This document shows, piece after piece, positions 44,851 through 57,560 of a DNA stretch of 64,000 bases. The notes under the pieces are model-generated. The model made no database searches and had not been told where the DNA came from. It saw only the letters and a program-made list of their open reading frames with translations. Each line of letters opens with the position of its first letter. Positions within the stretch are counted from its first letter, which is position 1. Source of the stretch: Cryptomeria japonica (Eukaryota > Streptophyta > Pinopsida > Cupressales > Cupressaceae); the NCBI RefSeq assembly GCF_030272615.1, contig NC_081408.1:765638330-765702329 (forward strand), in the 5' to 3' direction. A program made the translations under genes and the position numbers.

Positions 44851-45892
44851 CTAATGTTCCTTGGAGGTGGAATTTCCATGATTGCCTGAACCTTTTGCAG
44901 GATCCACCTCGATGCCTTTTTCTAATATAATGTATCCCAAGAGTTTTCTAGATGTGACCCCCAAAACACACTTTTTAAGGTTTAATCTAACATTGAATTG
45001 ATCTATTCTCTGAAATATTTTATCAAGAATGTCCAGGTGTCCCTCTCTCGTGAATGATTTGGCTAGCGATTCATCTACATAATCCTCCATAAAAGTATGC
45101 ATCATGTCATGGAAGATTGTTGTCATTTCTCTTTGATAGGTCTCACCAGCATTTTTCAAACCATAAGGCATGACATTCCAGCTATATGTACCCCATGGAA
45201 ATGTGAATGTAGTTTTATCCTGATCCTCCAAATCTATCTTTATTTGGTTGTATCCTAAGAAACCATCTATGAGATATAGCATCGCGTGCCCTGCCATGAG
45301 ATCCACAATTGTATCAATGCTTGGAAGAGGAAAGTCATCTTTCAGATAATCCTTGTTGACATCCCTAAAGTCGATGCAAATTCAAATGCTTTTATCTAAC
45401 TTGGAAACCGGTATAATGTTGGAAATCCATTATGCATAGTCTATAGGTCAGATAAAACCAACATCCAGTAGTTTCTTTAGTTCAACTTTGACTAGCAATG
45501 ACACATGTGGATTCATCTTTCTGAGTTTTTATTTAACGAGCTTAGCTCCTAGAGCAATTGATAAGTGATGCATGATGAGATCTAGGTCAACTCCTGGCAT
45601 ATCTACATAAGACCAAACAAATTTGATTTGCCTTTCCTTGAAGAACTGGATGTACTCCGGTCTTTCTTTTTATGTTAGTGATTCTGCCAGATGTATGGTT
45701 CTCGCTGCTGCTTCAGTGCCAATATTAATTGATTGAGTTGGCTCAATCAAAATTGGTGATCTTTCCTAATAATGTTTAGGAAGAGTGTAAAGTCTCGCAT
45801 CCTCAGGTTCCTTAAAGAGGTTTTCACCATCAAATACGTCCTTTGTTTTTACTTTTTGGTGATCTAATACTGTCATTAAATGGTTTTCACCA
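44851..45892 (-). pseudogene. Element E reverse transcriptase with altered catalytic motif
   Basis: RT motifs: DFRDVNKDYLKDDFPLPS, LIDGFLGYNQIKIDLEDQDKTTF, WNVMPYGLKNAGETYQREM, then EDYVDESLAKS. The catalytic YVDD reads YVDE (codon 45070-45072). KCVLGVTSRKLLGYIILE follows. Stops lie upstream near 45390-45440. The pre-RT motif pair lysine-rich plus GEN (about 45800-45890) matches B. Confidence 0.88.
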
Positions 45893-47123
45893 TTAGATCA
45901 TTTTTTTTATTTTGTTCATTTTATGACTAAAAGACTCAGTACTCTCCTGATTGCAGACAACGTTATGTGGTTCACTAGTGGAGCATGTTTCTGGGTTGAC
46001 TGAGCAAAGGTATTGAACAATGGCATCATCGTTTTGAAAGGTTGGTATATCATTGTGTTTAGGTTCTTCCCAGTCTATAAGGTCGGGATGTATGAGGTGT
46101 AGGGAATCGTTTGGTGGGTCAAGGTCTGCTGCTATAAGATTTATGATGGAGATGTTGTCATAGTTATCAGTAACATGGGTGAGGTCTATAATAGTCCCAA
46201 GGCCTTCGATGGTACTCTCTTCGATATTGCCTCTTTCATATTGACGCTGCTCATTCTCACTAGCCTCATAGATATATAGTGGTATAAATTCAAATGATCT
46301 AGGTCTCGAACCTTGTCCCTCATACGGTATGCGTGTATATCCATGGATTGTATCCACCTCAATGTTCTTAGTAACATAGAACAAGTGTCCCATTCATACT
46401 CATTTGAGTCTGTTTCAAAATCGTTGTCTAAGGTTACCCCATTGAATCTGACAGGAATGTTGTATGGAAAAAAGAGCTCACTGATAATCGATACAAGTTT
46501 GGTGGTTCGTGCTGATTTAGGATATGTGCTTTCTTGTACTCTCTGGCTTTGTTCATAAATAGTCTCCCTCCTTTGAGTGGCAAGATCTTCATGTTGTGGC
46601 TCAAATTCAGCTTGATTAGGTGCTTGTACATGATGTACTTGTTTATAAGCAACCTCCTCCCTTTGGATAGAGAGTTCTTTTTGTCGCTTCTCATTTTCTT
46701 CATCCTGTTGTTCTTTTCTTGTCTTTTTAACTACTTGGTGTATCACCTCTTGCCATGATTCCTTGTTATGTGTTACTTTTTCTCTCCATTGGGGTTTTTG
46801 ATGGTGATCTCACTTTTGTACAGGTTGAATATACTGACCATACCCAAGTCCTAATTTGTGTTTTGAAAGTTGTGAATGGGGTTGTATGGGTTCTATGATG
46901 CCCTCTTGACACTTTCCAATAGGTCCTTTTCCTTTATATCCCATTTGTTGCATGATTATGAACCCATTTCCATATTGCTCTGTGGGGATGGCAACTTCTA
47001 GAGCAGTGGCTCTTATTTCTTCCTCATACTTGTATAGCCATTTGAGCATATCCTTGTCTTTTGATTCTTCTACAAGTGTGCCCATTTGGATAAATTTTCC
47101 ATCAAACTTTTTGATGGGTTGCA
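45893..47123 (-). pseudogene. Element E polyprotein linker with G-patch-like domain
   Basis: G-patch-like segment: GNGFIIMQQMGYKGKGPIGK, EGIIEPIQPHSQL and KLGLGYGQY (about 46820-46970, minus). It is followed by a Glu/Gln/Lys-rich helical region and an acidic linker (46746-45893) in shifted frames. B has the same domain directly after its primer-like site. The protease frame runs into this part with a frameshift near 47150. Confidence 0.75.
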
Positions 47124-47912
47124 TCACTTGGTGCCTTGATGTTGAAGGTTGTCCGTGAGACCTTGGCAAAGTTGGAAACTTTGATAAACATAGGGGTTCA
47201 AAAGAGTATTCCCCATGCCTTGGTCTTTTATCTTCATCTTTTTCTCAAAGTCTATGGATAAAGACTTGAGTTTTTCTTGATTATTGGATGATGAGGAAGC
47301 TTGGGTCTCCCTGTTGTGTGGTACCAAAACATTTTGAGTTTCCCCCATAGTGTTGAAATATTGAAAGGTGTTGGTGTTTGCTGATATCAAGATCTCTTGT
47401 CCATTATAGGGGAACTTAAGACATTGATGGTACGTGGAAGGTACTGCTTGCATTTCATGGATCCAAGGATGACCCAAGAGTATGTTATATGTTAAGTCTA
47501 TGTCTAAGACTTGGCACATTGTGTCTTTTTGCACCAGTCTTACCTGAATGGGTAATGTCACTGTTCCTTCGGACGACCTTTCTTCATTATCATAGGCTTT
47601 GATAGTGATCTTCTTTTCAGGATAAATAGCTTGCTTGGAGAAGCCCAATGCACAGATAATCTTTAAGGTACATATATTTAGGCCATCTCCTCCATCTATT
47701 AGCACTCTTTTCACCCGATGTTTGTAGACTAAGACTTCGATATGGAGCAGGGTTTTGTGCGAATGAATCAAAGAGATATCATCATGCTCTGAAAATGATA
47801 TGTTATGAGGCACCATCATATATGCCACCATGGCTTGGAACTGGTTGATATCCAGATTGTTTGGAATTGTTGTTTCTGCAAGAGCTTGCTCCAAGATATC
47901 CTTATGTTTTGA
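47124..47912 (-). pseudogene. Element E aspartic protease
   Basis: Retropepsin of the Tat/Athila type: VKRVLIDGGDGLNICTL (active-site D-G-G in place of the usual D-x-G/S), then LTYNILLGHPWIHEMQAVPSTYHQCLKFP, the L-G-R/H-P-W-I-H signature of this lineage. About 257 codons open. It would cut the polyprotein. Confidence 0.85.
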
Positions 47913-49514
47913 TCAAAGTTTGAGCAACTCTAATATTGATATCTGGGCAGGGATCCTTTGTAGTTGGTCGACCAAGCTATATTGAGTCTTGGGGAGAGTT
48001 GTTGCTTTAGATGTGCTCTCCTTCAAGACATATTTCTGGGCCCTTGTTGTCACATTTACCAACGCATGTTCTTGTTTATCTTTGATCTTTATGACATTCA
48101 CTTGATTGTCATATGTTGATATATGATTTATGACGGTGTCATATATGTGATTTATATGGGCTCATTTGTTGTTGTTTGATGTTGATGTTCCTCCCTTGTC
48201 ATAATTAGGAAGAGGATTCTTGAATGCCTCATGATCACCTTTGGTTTTATGACCATCAACCGTTATGTATCCCTTGTCCAACATGTCTTGAACTAGGTTT
48301 TTCAACCTCATACAATCATTTGTTCTATTCCCCTTGTTTCTATGATAATCACAATAATGCGAGTCATTCTACCATGGTGGTTTGACTTGGGGTTAGAAAT
48401 TGCTTATGATTGGCAATGTGATGAGTTTGTTTGCCAAGAGATCTTGAAATGCAGATTCCAGGGTTTGTTCCAATGGTGTATATATTCTGTGATATGGGGG
48501 AGGTGGAGTGTTAGTGTTACTCCCTTGATTATTGTTGTTCCCCTGATTGTTGTTGTTGTTCCCTCAGTAGTTGTTGTTTCCTTGGTTGTTATTGTTGTTC
48601 CCTTGGTTGGTAGTATGTTGATAATTGTTAGTGCCTTGATTGACACTTCTTTGATTATTGTTGGATGGTGTGTTACCTGATAAATTCAGCACTGGTTATT
48701 TATACTTTACATTGTTGGCATCAACTATACCATCATTAACAACACTCTTGTATCTAGTCCAAAACTTGGACTTGTCCGAGTTGTTGTTGTTGTATTGAAC
48801 GCTATAGGTGTTGTTGTTTGATGAGCTAACACCTTCCTTAGAGAATTTTAAGGTCCCCTTTTTTATCGAGGCTTCCTCTACTTGGATGCCATTATCTATT
48901 AATTTTTGGAAACTTGGTTGACATTGTATTTTGAGTTGATAACTCATTTCATCATTTAAATTGTCTATGAATATTTCCATTTTTTCCTTTCCAAGTACAT
49001 CCCATGGGCACCTTGAGACCATGCTTCTCCATCATTGTAACAACACCATGAAAGTTTCATTGTTCTTTTGTTTTGTATTGCAGATGTCAAGCATCGTGAC
49101 CTCATGTTGGATATTGTAGGAGTATTGTGTGATGAATTTATTTACCAACCCGTCAAATGATCTGATGGGAGGTGTGAGTTTTTACAACCACTCCATTGTT
49201 TTCCCTCCCAAACTTCTTGGGAATAGCCTCATCATGTATGTATCATTGTGGGAAAACTCCAAGCTTATAGTGCATAATTCCCTGACATGATCATGGGGAT
49301 CACTCTTACCATTGTATTTGTCATACTTTGGTATATTTGAATTTGGTGGGAAGGGTACCATGTTTAGCCTCCTATCAAAAGGATAAGGACAAATGTCCTC
49401 CAAGGAGTACCTTATCATGGACCCTTTTTGTATATCTTGCATTTGTAGTTGAAGTGCTTAGAGTTGTTGTGTAATATTAGCTAGGGGAACATTTTCTTCA
49501 TTGAACCTTTGATG
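47913..49514 (-). pseudogene. Element E Gag, C-terminal part
   Basis: Resumes from 61559 after F. Gag capsid: YPFDRRLNMVPFPPNSNIPKYDKYNGKSDPHDHV and RLFPRSLGGKTMEWL. After stops it continues with FIDNLNDEMSYQLKIQC, then an Asn/Gln/Gly low-complexity block (48500-48660), then the Tat-type zinc-binding motif YCDYHRNKGNRTNDCMRLKNLV (about 48290-48360). The conserved G-H of that motif is G-N here. The rest is scarred with stops (48101-47913). Confidence 0.82.
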
Positions 49515-49519
49515 ATGGG

Positions 49520-50984
49520 TGTAGACACTTAAAAGTTGCACAATGAATTAAGTGAATTTATTCATTTAATTATTCTTAATTCTTACTATTAATTAATATC
49601 CCTATTCTTCTAATCACCTATTAATTAAATTAAGATTTAATTAATATACCCTTCTTCTACCTAAGCCATTTAATTAAAGTCACACTTAATTAAATCCCCT
49701 TAGCCATTTAATTAAATAAATCGAGTTTATTTAATTAAAATCCTCTTCCCATTTAATTAAATTTACATTTAATTAAATCCCCCTTCTAGCCCATTTAACT
49801 AAATTTACATTTAATTAAATCCCCCCACTTGCAAAATCCTACAAATGCAAGTTGCAACCACAACTGAAATAAATAAATTTTATTTTAATTAAATTCCTTT
49901 TTCCCTCACCCACTTGCCTCCTAAACCCCTTCTATATTCTTCTAATCACTTCCAATTTAGCCTAATCCATCTCCTAAATATTGTCACAATCCTAAGAAAA
50001 GAGAAGTCACTTCTCAGAGCCTCCAAAGTCTTTGAAATACATTAAAGGCTTTATGTCTTCAACAAGTTAACCCTCAAAGTCTTCCTAACCATTAATGGTT
50101 AACTCAACCTTCTTGCATGATTAGAGACTTTCTCTCTAACTCAACCCTCATCTACCCCAAGGGTCTCATCAAGCACTCATGACTTTGACCCTAGTTATCC
50201 CTTTAACCCTTGAACAAGAGTTTACTCCTTGGGTAAAAGCTTTATCCAATAGATAACCTTAACCTAACCTTAACCCTTACCTCCTAGGGTAACCTTCATG
50301 TCTTCTTAGGCATTTAATGCCTCTTACATATCCTCTCAAGCAACCTCTTGTTGACAATTGTCACCATTTCATTGGTGAGAATTGTAAACATGGATTGATT
50401 AACTTTGAATCCTAGCCCTTGTTGAGATTATTTGATCTCAACCCTCCATTGCCCTATTTTCCCCTATAAATAGAGCTCATTCCTTCTTCAAAAAAATCAA
50501 GTCTTTGTGCATCAAACTTTTAGTCTCATAACATTAAGCATATTAACTCTCTTTGATAGAATAACATTTTAGATAATTTTGATATCATTATAATCTTAGA
50601 TATATCATGTTAATCTCATATCATGTTAGCTTCATCTTAGTATCATTTTCATACTAGTTTAAGCTTCATATCAATATCTTGCATCATATCATCATCTAAT
50701 TTCATATGTAAATCATCACTAGGATCTTGGTTGCATTCCATTCAGATCTTAGAATCATTTAAATATCATTCTTTAGGTTGTCATCTTAAAGAATCAAGTG
50801 CTCTTCCAAGCTGAGAGCCACCTTGAATCTTGAAGATCCTTGGAGATAGAGGAACATGAAACGATTTTAAAGAGTTTAGATTCATTTAACTTTGTTTGGA
50901 TTTCTAACCTCTAATGCAATGTTTCATGTGTGTGTTTGAATTGTTTTCTCCTCTTGTAGGTTGACACCACATTTCTAGCACATA
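49520..50984 (+). repeat. Element F 5' LTR
   Basis: TGTAGACACT to AGCACATA (normally ACACA). A/T palindromes in the first 350 bases; TATA box TATAAATA at 50465-50472. Confidence 0.93.
50465..50472 (+). promoter_or_regulatory. LTR TATA box of element F
   Basis: CCCCTATAAATAGAGC, repeated at 61035-61042 in the 3' LTR. About 510 bases remain to the LTR end. Confidence 0.7.
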
Positions 50985-50986
50985 TT

Positions 50987-51004
50987 TTTGGCGCCCATCG
51001 TGGG
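50987..51004 (+). other. Primer binding site of element F
   Basis: TTTGGCGCCCATCGTGGG lies directly after the LTR, the form common in the Tat/Athila branch. I do not assign the tRNA. Confidence 0.75.
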
Positions 51005-51054
51005 GCTTAACCCCATTAAACATATCGTTGTTGATGCAGAAGCAAGATTGCAAG

Positions 51055-51360
51055 CATGCGGAAAAGTTGTTTTAGTGCATTGGAACCTTTCATTAGTGCA
51101 TTGGAACCTTTTGTTAGCATTTTTGGTGTACTATTTAGCGCGTAAGACACACTCCCTAGCGCATCTAGAGCTTTTATTAGCGCTTAACATTCTAGTTTTT
51201 ATTCTGTATATTGGAACAACAACATAGTGCATTTGGTAAATAGAGTAGCGCATTTGGTAAATAGAGTAGCGCATTAGGCAACCAGTGTAGCGCATCGGGA
51301 CTTTTAATTAGCGCATCGGTAACTTTCTGTAGCGCATCTGTGCTGCAGTCTAGCGCATGA
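51055..51360 (+). repeat. TAGCGCAT array 1 in F leader
   Basis: About thirteen copies or near copies of TAGCGCAT at 15-30 base spacing. The spacers differ. Confidence 0.78.
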
Positions 51361-51539
51361 CTCTGATAGAGAAAAAGGCAAAAACTGTAACCAAGGGGAG
51401 AAATTTTAGGATTGTGTAAGCCCACCTTAGATTTTGGTTTTCATTAACTTTCTTCTTGCGGGTAACTAACCATTTTCTTGTAGGTTTAGAGTAAGTTAAA
51501 ATAAATTTTTTAATTCTTTCTAACTTTTTTTAGTTAGAT

Positions 51540-52060
51540 ACAAAGAATTCACTTTTCTTTACATTGGGAAAGAATCTCACTTGTCTTTTTGGGTTTAAAA
51601 TTCATCACATCTTCCTTTGGGTTTTAAAAAGAATTTAATTGTTAGATAAAAAGAACAACAAAACAAACTTTTCATTTTGGCAAGTTAGGCAAAACACTTC
51701 AATCTGGGCTTAAAAAGAACAAGTGAATTTCCTTTTTCAGTTTGCAAAAGGTAAAAAGAACATCACCTTCCTTTGGTGCATAAAAGGATTCATTTTCATT
51801 TTCGCAAAGGATAAAAGGAACCTCATCTTTATTTTGTGCAAAGCAAGGGAATTTTCACTTATCGACTTCATTTTTGTTGACCAAGATCATGATTTATTTT
51901 GTTGACCAGGATTTCCACTTTCTTAGATAGAAAATCATTGCTATGAAGAGTTAAAAAAAAACCATGTGTTTTGGAGCAAAATCTCCAGGTAGAAGTTAGA
52001 AAATCATTGCTTTGAAAGATTAAAAAGAACACTTGTGTGCTTTGTCTTGAAAGTGGAAGG
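51540..52060 (+). repeat. AAAAAGAAC interspersed array in F leader
   Basis: Eight to ten TAAAAAGAAC or near copies at about 40-60 base spacing. The inverted counterpart in E lies at 63455-63990 (GTTCTTTTTA). Confidence 0.7.
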
Positions 52061-52564
52061 TATATGCTCTCCCCTTAACTAGGTGACCAAAAAGACAAAC
52101 CATTCTTATGCTTTCTTTATTTCCAGCACTTAAAACCTTTAGCAGGCCTACCCTCCCGAGTTACTCTTAGCGTGCCATTAATGGCCGGTGAGAGGGGAAT
52201 GACCTAAGTGGGAAACAACTTTATCGCCAAGTGTTCCAACCCACTATAATAAAATATGGAGGCTGGTGAAAGTCCCCTTCAATGGTTTTGCTTAGTGATT
52301 AGCCTTCCTCCAATACCTTTAAGATACATAAAGCCTTTGTTCTAAAGGTTGGGAAGCCTCCTGAGGGAGTTTATCACTGAAGACCGAACGAAAGCCTAAT
52401 TAAAAACCTTAGCATTAGAAACTTTGAACTGAGTCAGCTGCCAAACATTGGCAATATCATAGTGCAAGGGTGGGGAAGAATCCATCCCCAACATCACTCA
52501 CCATATATCTCCCAAGATAACTACTCAATTGTGAAGCAATTCACTTTGGGTTAATTTCTGGCAA
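52061..52564 (+). other. F leader segment conserved with E
   Basis: Non-coding, collinear with E 62960-63455 (inverted). No gene. It contains Copia solo LTR G at its end. Confidence 0.65.
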
Positions 52565-53371
52565 TGTTGGAATTCTACACTTTTATGAGAATAATGGTGT
52601 TGTCATTGATGGCAACCATCTGGCAACCTTCTGGCACTCATCTGGTAAAGCCACTGGTAGGCACCGGCACCGGCATAGACATCTACATACACCGACAGAC
52701 ACTTCACCGACAGCGACAATAATGCATACCGACACCCCAGCCGACAGGGAATAAACTTTTGTTTATTGTATTTAAATGTAATTATCTTTTATAAAGCCAA
52801 CATGGTATATTGTAATAGACTCATATATGTATGAGATCTTTTAATTATGTAATGGGAATGAGAGAAGGAATGAGCGAATAGGAAGTATGATATATGCGAA
52901 TGCATAAGGCAGATTTTGTATAAGGTTTTGGTAAGAGAATGAGCTTAAACCGGTACTGAACCTGGCATAGTTGATGCTGATTTGAAGCAATACATTGTAT
53001 TGGATTTTATAATCCACTTTTGTAGTCAGTGTGACTCTTATTGAGTAGTGAGCTCTAGGCAATTGGCCTTCCTGCATGTGCATGCCCCTCATTGTAAGTA
53101 ATATTTATTCATTGGCCAGTGAGTGAATATTGTGGGTCACAAATCCCACTGAGGTTTTTCCCACACCATGTTTCCTCATTAAACATCTTGTGTTATGGTG
53201 TGTTTTCTATGCTGTCTTTATTGTTCCTGTTTACTGCATTAATTCTTATTTACCGGTACACTGTTTTGGGATGCAAAATTCTTAATAAGGTTAAATATTC
53301 TATCAACCGGTTAGATACTGATTCACCTCCCCCCCCTCTCAGTATCTTTGGGACTGTCATTAATCCTAACA
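52565..53371 (+). repeat. Solo LTR G (Copia type)
   Basis: 807 bases, TGTTGG to CCTAACA, flanked by GGCAA (52560-52564) and AGCAA (53372-53376). The E leader at about 62950-62990 is the matching empty site. It shares the GTGGGT-CCCAC-GGTTTTTCCCAC block and the terminal CAGTAT...TCCTAACA pattern with element A's LTR. A TATAAA at about 52792 may be its promoter. Confidence 0.9.
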
Positions 53372-54842
53372 AGCAAAAGGCAAAAAAATGGGTGCCCCCT
53401 AGGGGGTGAAAAGGTTGTTTGAGTTGATGGAGTATCGAGACTAGTAGGCTATGATATTGTCAATGACCTTTGAATAAAGAGTCTATTTGATGTATCTTTT
53501 GTTGTAAATCAAACTAGTGATAACATCGGGGATTTGAACACATCCTCAAAAGAACATACACTCAATGTTTAGCATTAGGATAACCATTGTCTTCATGTGT
53601 GCTATGTATTCTTGTCACAAATGTTAAAATATCTTGCAAAGTATCCAACAATTAAACTCAAAAGTCAGTTCAAACAAGGAAAAATCATAAAGTGGAGAAG
53701 ATTTCCAAATCCAACAAAGAATCTTTTGAGTTGGTTATCAACATTTCAACTATCTTTAAGAAAAACTTTCATCGAACAAGATTAGGGGAGTATCAAACCA
53801 AGTGATCAAGAGTTTATCATCCAACTATCTCAACGACAACAATACCTAGCTAGGTATTCAAGTTAGTCAAATCAAGTTTCCATATCGAGAGACTTTATCC
53901 ATATCATTTGATGTGCTTTGTCATAGGGGCCTATTGAACAAACCCTCTATTCGACTGAGTAAGCTTGAGTATCCAAAACATAGTATTCATCAAGTCATAA
54001 AAGTTATTTTCCAACATCACAACAAAAACATCAAATGAAGAAATCAGGATAGTTAGCGCATAAGAGCAAGAACCTAGCGCATCTCTAACATTCAGTAGTG
54101 CATTCACACAAAAACTTAGCGCTTTCATCAATTAACTTAACGCATAATCAGTATCATACTGGTAAAAATTTCAAGTAGAGCTTATCAACGTCATTGTAGC
54201 ACATTCAAGCATCAACCTAGCGCATTCAAGACATCTTATAGCGCTTTCATATCAAACATTAGTGTGTAACAGGGACATACTAGTGCATAACCTATCCAGC
54301 AAATTTATTATCAAGCAGTCTGAAATAGTGTGTTGGAGAGGCAACATAGCGCATAGTGAACATTTTGTAGCGCTTCAAGAATTTTCTTTAGGGCATGATC
54401 AATATCAAGGAAAAATAGAGAGCAAATCCGATACTTTGGGAAAATTTTATCAATAGCTTCAAATACCCTTTTAGATCCTTTAGCAAACTCAACAGAAAAA
54501 TTTCAAATTTGATCATCAGTGAGAAAATTCCCAAATCCAACAAAACACTTTTAGAACGAGTTTTCAAATCCTTAACTAGCTTGAGATCAGACTTCATCCA
54601 ACAAAATTAGGGAGTATCCGAACACTAATCAAAGTTTCACCATCCAATGGATTCTATTAAAAAAACATATCTACTTTAATCCTTAAAGTTGTCAAATCAA
54701 GTTTCCATATCGAGAGACTTTATCCATATCATTTGACACACTTTGTTGTGGAGGCAAATCGAACTAAACCTCTACTTGATAAAGTAAACTTAAGTATTCA
54801 AATGAAGTATCCAAATCCAACATCAACATCAACATTGATCAT
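53372..54842 (+). other. F leader, second half, with internal duplication
   Basis: Aligned with E 62330-62960. A segment of about 320 bases appears twice (about 53640-53960 and 54450-54800), including CATATCGAGAGACTTTATCC, with the second TAGCGCAT array between the copies. E has it once. No gene. Confidence 0.7.
54055..54395 (+). repeat. TAGCGCAT array 2 in F leader
   Basis: About fourteen TAGCGCAT variants (TAGTGCAT, TAGCGCTT and others) at about 25-base spacing, between the two copies of a leader duplication. Confidence 0.78.
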
Positions 54843-55511
54843 TTGTGTATGACCACTCCCCACATTTTGAGAAGAAGAAGTCTTCATCAAAAGACTAAGT
54901 TAAAGAAGAGACAACCTAGTCCTAGGGCCCTTATCAAAAGGAGTAAATTTCTCTACATCAACCTATCAAAAACATCAACTTTGATCATTTGTATGACCAT
55001 TCATCATCAAACCGAGAAAAAGGAAACTTAGTCAAAGGAAATGAGTCCTAACCTAAATCAAGATCAAGATATCATGACTTCCCAATCTGATCCCATCTTC
55101 GATCAAGATCCCACCTGTCAACAATATTATGATGATCCCCTAACCTTTTGGTATTCCATCCATGATGATCCCCTTTCATCTCAAGAGAAGAGTCCCATTC
55201 AACATCCATCTCCTAAGCAAAAGCATGATATCCCTTCCATATCCTCCACTGATCTAATTGAAAATCAAGAGGAAAGCACAAACTCAAATGATCCTACTCC
55301 AAGTCAAGATCAAGATCAAGTAATCTCTTCATCCTCCAAATCCATTTTAGGTCCTTTTATTCTAAAGTCAAACTTTTCATCCTCCATATCCATTTTAGGT
55401 CCTTTCATTCCAAAGTCAAACTTTTCATCCTCCAAACCTATTTTAGGTCCTTTCATTCCAAATTCAAACTCTCCATCCATCCACCAATCCATCACCTCAA
55501 ATGATATATAA
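54843..55511 (+). pseudogene. Element F gag start, degenerate
   Basis: The first 40 codons align with E gag start (LRRRSLxQKTKLKK, QPSPR, IKR, KFLYIN). A TAG at 55029-55031 follows in frame. Thereafter the frame is Ser/Pro/Gln/Asp-rich and includes three copies of a 48-base repeat. No capsid domain, no zinc motif. Unlikely to make a working Gag. Confidence 0.6.
55325..55490 (+). repeat. 48-base tandem repeat in F gag remnant
   Basis: Three copies of a unit with TTTTAGGTCCTTTCATTCC and TTTTCATCCTCC. The repeat unit is a multiple of three, so the frame stays open (SILGPFI units). Confidence 0.85.
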
Positions 55512-57284
55512 GAAAGATCAACAAAGGAATCCATCTTTGAAATTCTTTCAACCATCTATCTAAACATCTCCCACTTCCCAAATCTATTCTTCTATCATTT
55601 CCTCTATCTATTTTGGGTCCTTATGTCCCAAAAAAATTAAAAAATTCAATTTTCCTCCATCTCTTCATCACTTCTCGAGTTATGTACCAACACTCATCTT
55701 GAATATATTTCCATCTATCCTCACACAAATCTTCAAACATTCTATCCATTATCCAACACCTCTTTTCCATTCTTCCATCCCTTTCATTCAATCCTTTGCA
55801 TAAAACCTTCATCTGTGAAATAGGCATTTATGTCATTTTGTCACATGCTTGCCCATGCTTGAATCTCATGTTTAGTCCTTTTCCTAGATATCTATTCATG
55901 AAATGATTCAAAAACTGAGGTTGTTCCTCTTTAAAATTTTCCTTTGGTTGGGATACATACTCAATCCAGAAAAATAACCACTTACCGTATCTTGGTACCG
56001 ACATCTTTTGATTACTATATCTCATACACTTAATCAATTGCTATAAATCATTGTGATCTCTTAGTCGAAGACATGGCTAGTGAAAAATCTAAAATCTTGC
56101 TTCAGCGCCACTTTAATTCTCAGACCCATGCAAGTTTCATCACTTACAAGCCAATGCAAGAAAAATAAAGAGCAAAAAGAAATATCAAAAGAATAAAAGT
56201 ATGAGCAAGAAAAGAAATATCAAGAAAATGCAATAAAATGAAATATCAAAATGCTTGGCTATGGGAACATGTGAATAACTCCATCGGGGCTATGGACATC
56301 TGGCTGGCAATGGAGCAATATTTGTGAGATTACAATGATAACCTTGTCGGAGCTATGGATGCTCGCTGGCATCGAGGCTCTATCCAGGATGCTTTTGAAG
56401 TCAGGGTAACTCATGTAGCTAGCCATGCTGGATTCTAAAGATTACAATGATCATATGAGCCAAAATGAACCCACTTGCACACACATGGGTAATCAAAGAC
56501 TAAATACCTTGATCTAGTTTGGGATTCTTCTTCCCTTTTGATTCTACTTCCTAGTCGCTAGATATGTTCAGTTGAATTTTTCGGAGGTTCTAAGTGTGGG
56601 TTGGGTCTCTATCTTTGAAAAGTTCAGGAACACTTATTCAAGTGGTGCTAAATACTGTGACAATCTTACATATCACCTTTTTGCAAATGGAAACCTCTAT
56701 GCTTGGGGGAAAAGTTCATCCACTCTATTCTTCCTATCATATCTCCCAGTATCCTTCCTCCCATACCCATTACCCTATCTAAATTCATCATTATCTATGA
56801 TCTTGTTTCACCTCATCCATATCCTCTAATTCATATCCCTTATCCTATCTATTCATTCATTCCATCATCCAGTGTTATCTATGATCTTGCTTCACTTTAT
56901 CCATACCATCTATCCTACCTATTCATTGCTTCCATCATCCCTCACTATCTATGATCTTGTTTCTCCTATCCATATCCCTTTTTCCATCCTTGATCTTGAT
57001 CAAAACTATGGACCAAAAAAAAATCCATTTCCACCTCAATGGTTCAGTCATCCATTCATAATGTTCCTTGTCTTGCTATACATTGGAGCAACCAAATACA
57101 TCTTTCTTCTAATCCAAAAACTCAAAAAATCAAAATATCCAAAAACTAAAAATAAAAAATCAACAAAATCAAATAAAATTGAAAATCAAAGCATGAACGC
57201 ATGGCCCATGAAATCAAATCAACAACAGGAAAACTCTCAAATTTTGCAATCAAACTGATCACATGTCTTGTTAATCAATTCATC
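55512..57284 (+). other. F-specific central sequence in place of pol
   Basis: No similarity seen to E gag-pol. It contains imperfect pyrimidine-rich repeats (56700-56980; CCATCATCC, TATCCTATCTATTCATT, ATCTATGATCTTG units of about 60-65 bases). The frames on both strands are short and of low complexity; none supported as a gene. Confidence 0.55.
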
Positions 57285-57560
57285 ACTTGAAATCCATCAA
57301 CATCAACATGTCTTATACAGGGATAGGTACACTCAAAACCAGACAGATTAGTCTTATATGGGGTACTCACTCTTTGAAACCAGACATTCCTATCAATAAT
57401 CAAGTCTTGATAATCAATCCATCTATCAACATCAACATCAACATGTCTTATACAAGGATAGGTACACTCAAAACCAAATAGATCGATCTTGTACGGGGTA
57501 CTCACTCTTTGAAACCAGACATTCTTATCAATCATCGAACAAATCAAAACAATGACATAG
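57285..57560 (+). repeat. Tandem repeat of about 120-130 bases in F
   Basis: Two copies of a unit holding ATCAACATGTCTTATACA, GGATAGGTACACTCAAAACC, GGGGTACTCACTCTTTGAA and ACCAGACATTC. The motif CTTATACAGG...AAACCAGAC recurs at 58730-59060. Confidence 0.8.

Noticed and set aside
1-50984. Pairing the LTR at 1-840 with that at 49520-50984 as one element
   Set aside because: They are in opposite orientation, and 49520-61553 has its own LTR pair and ATGGG duplication.
52565-53371. A separate gene in the frame at 53119-53409
   Set aside because: It lies within solo LTR G and its edge, bounded by a short target duplication.
55621-56037. Minus-strand frames in the F central region
   Set aside because: No homology, no motif, and low-complexity context; not supportable as genes.
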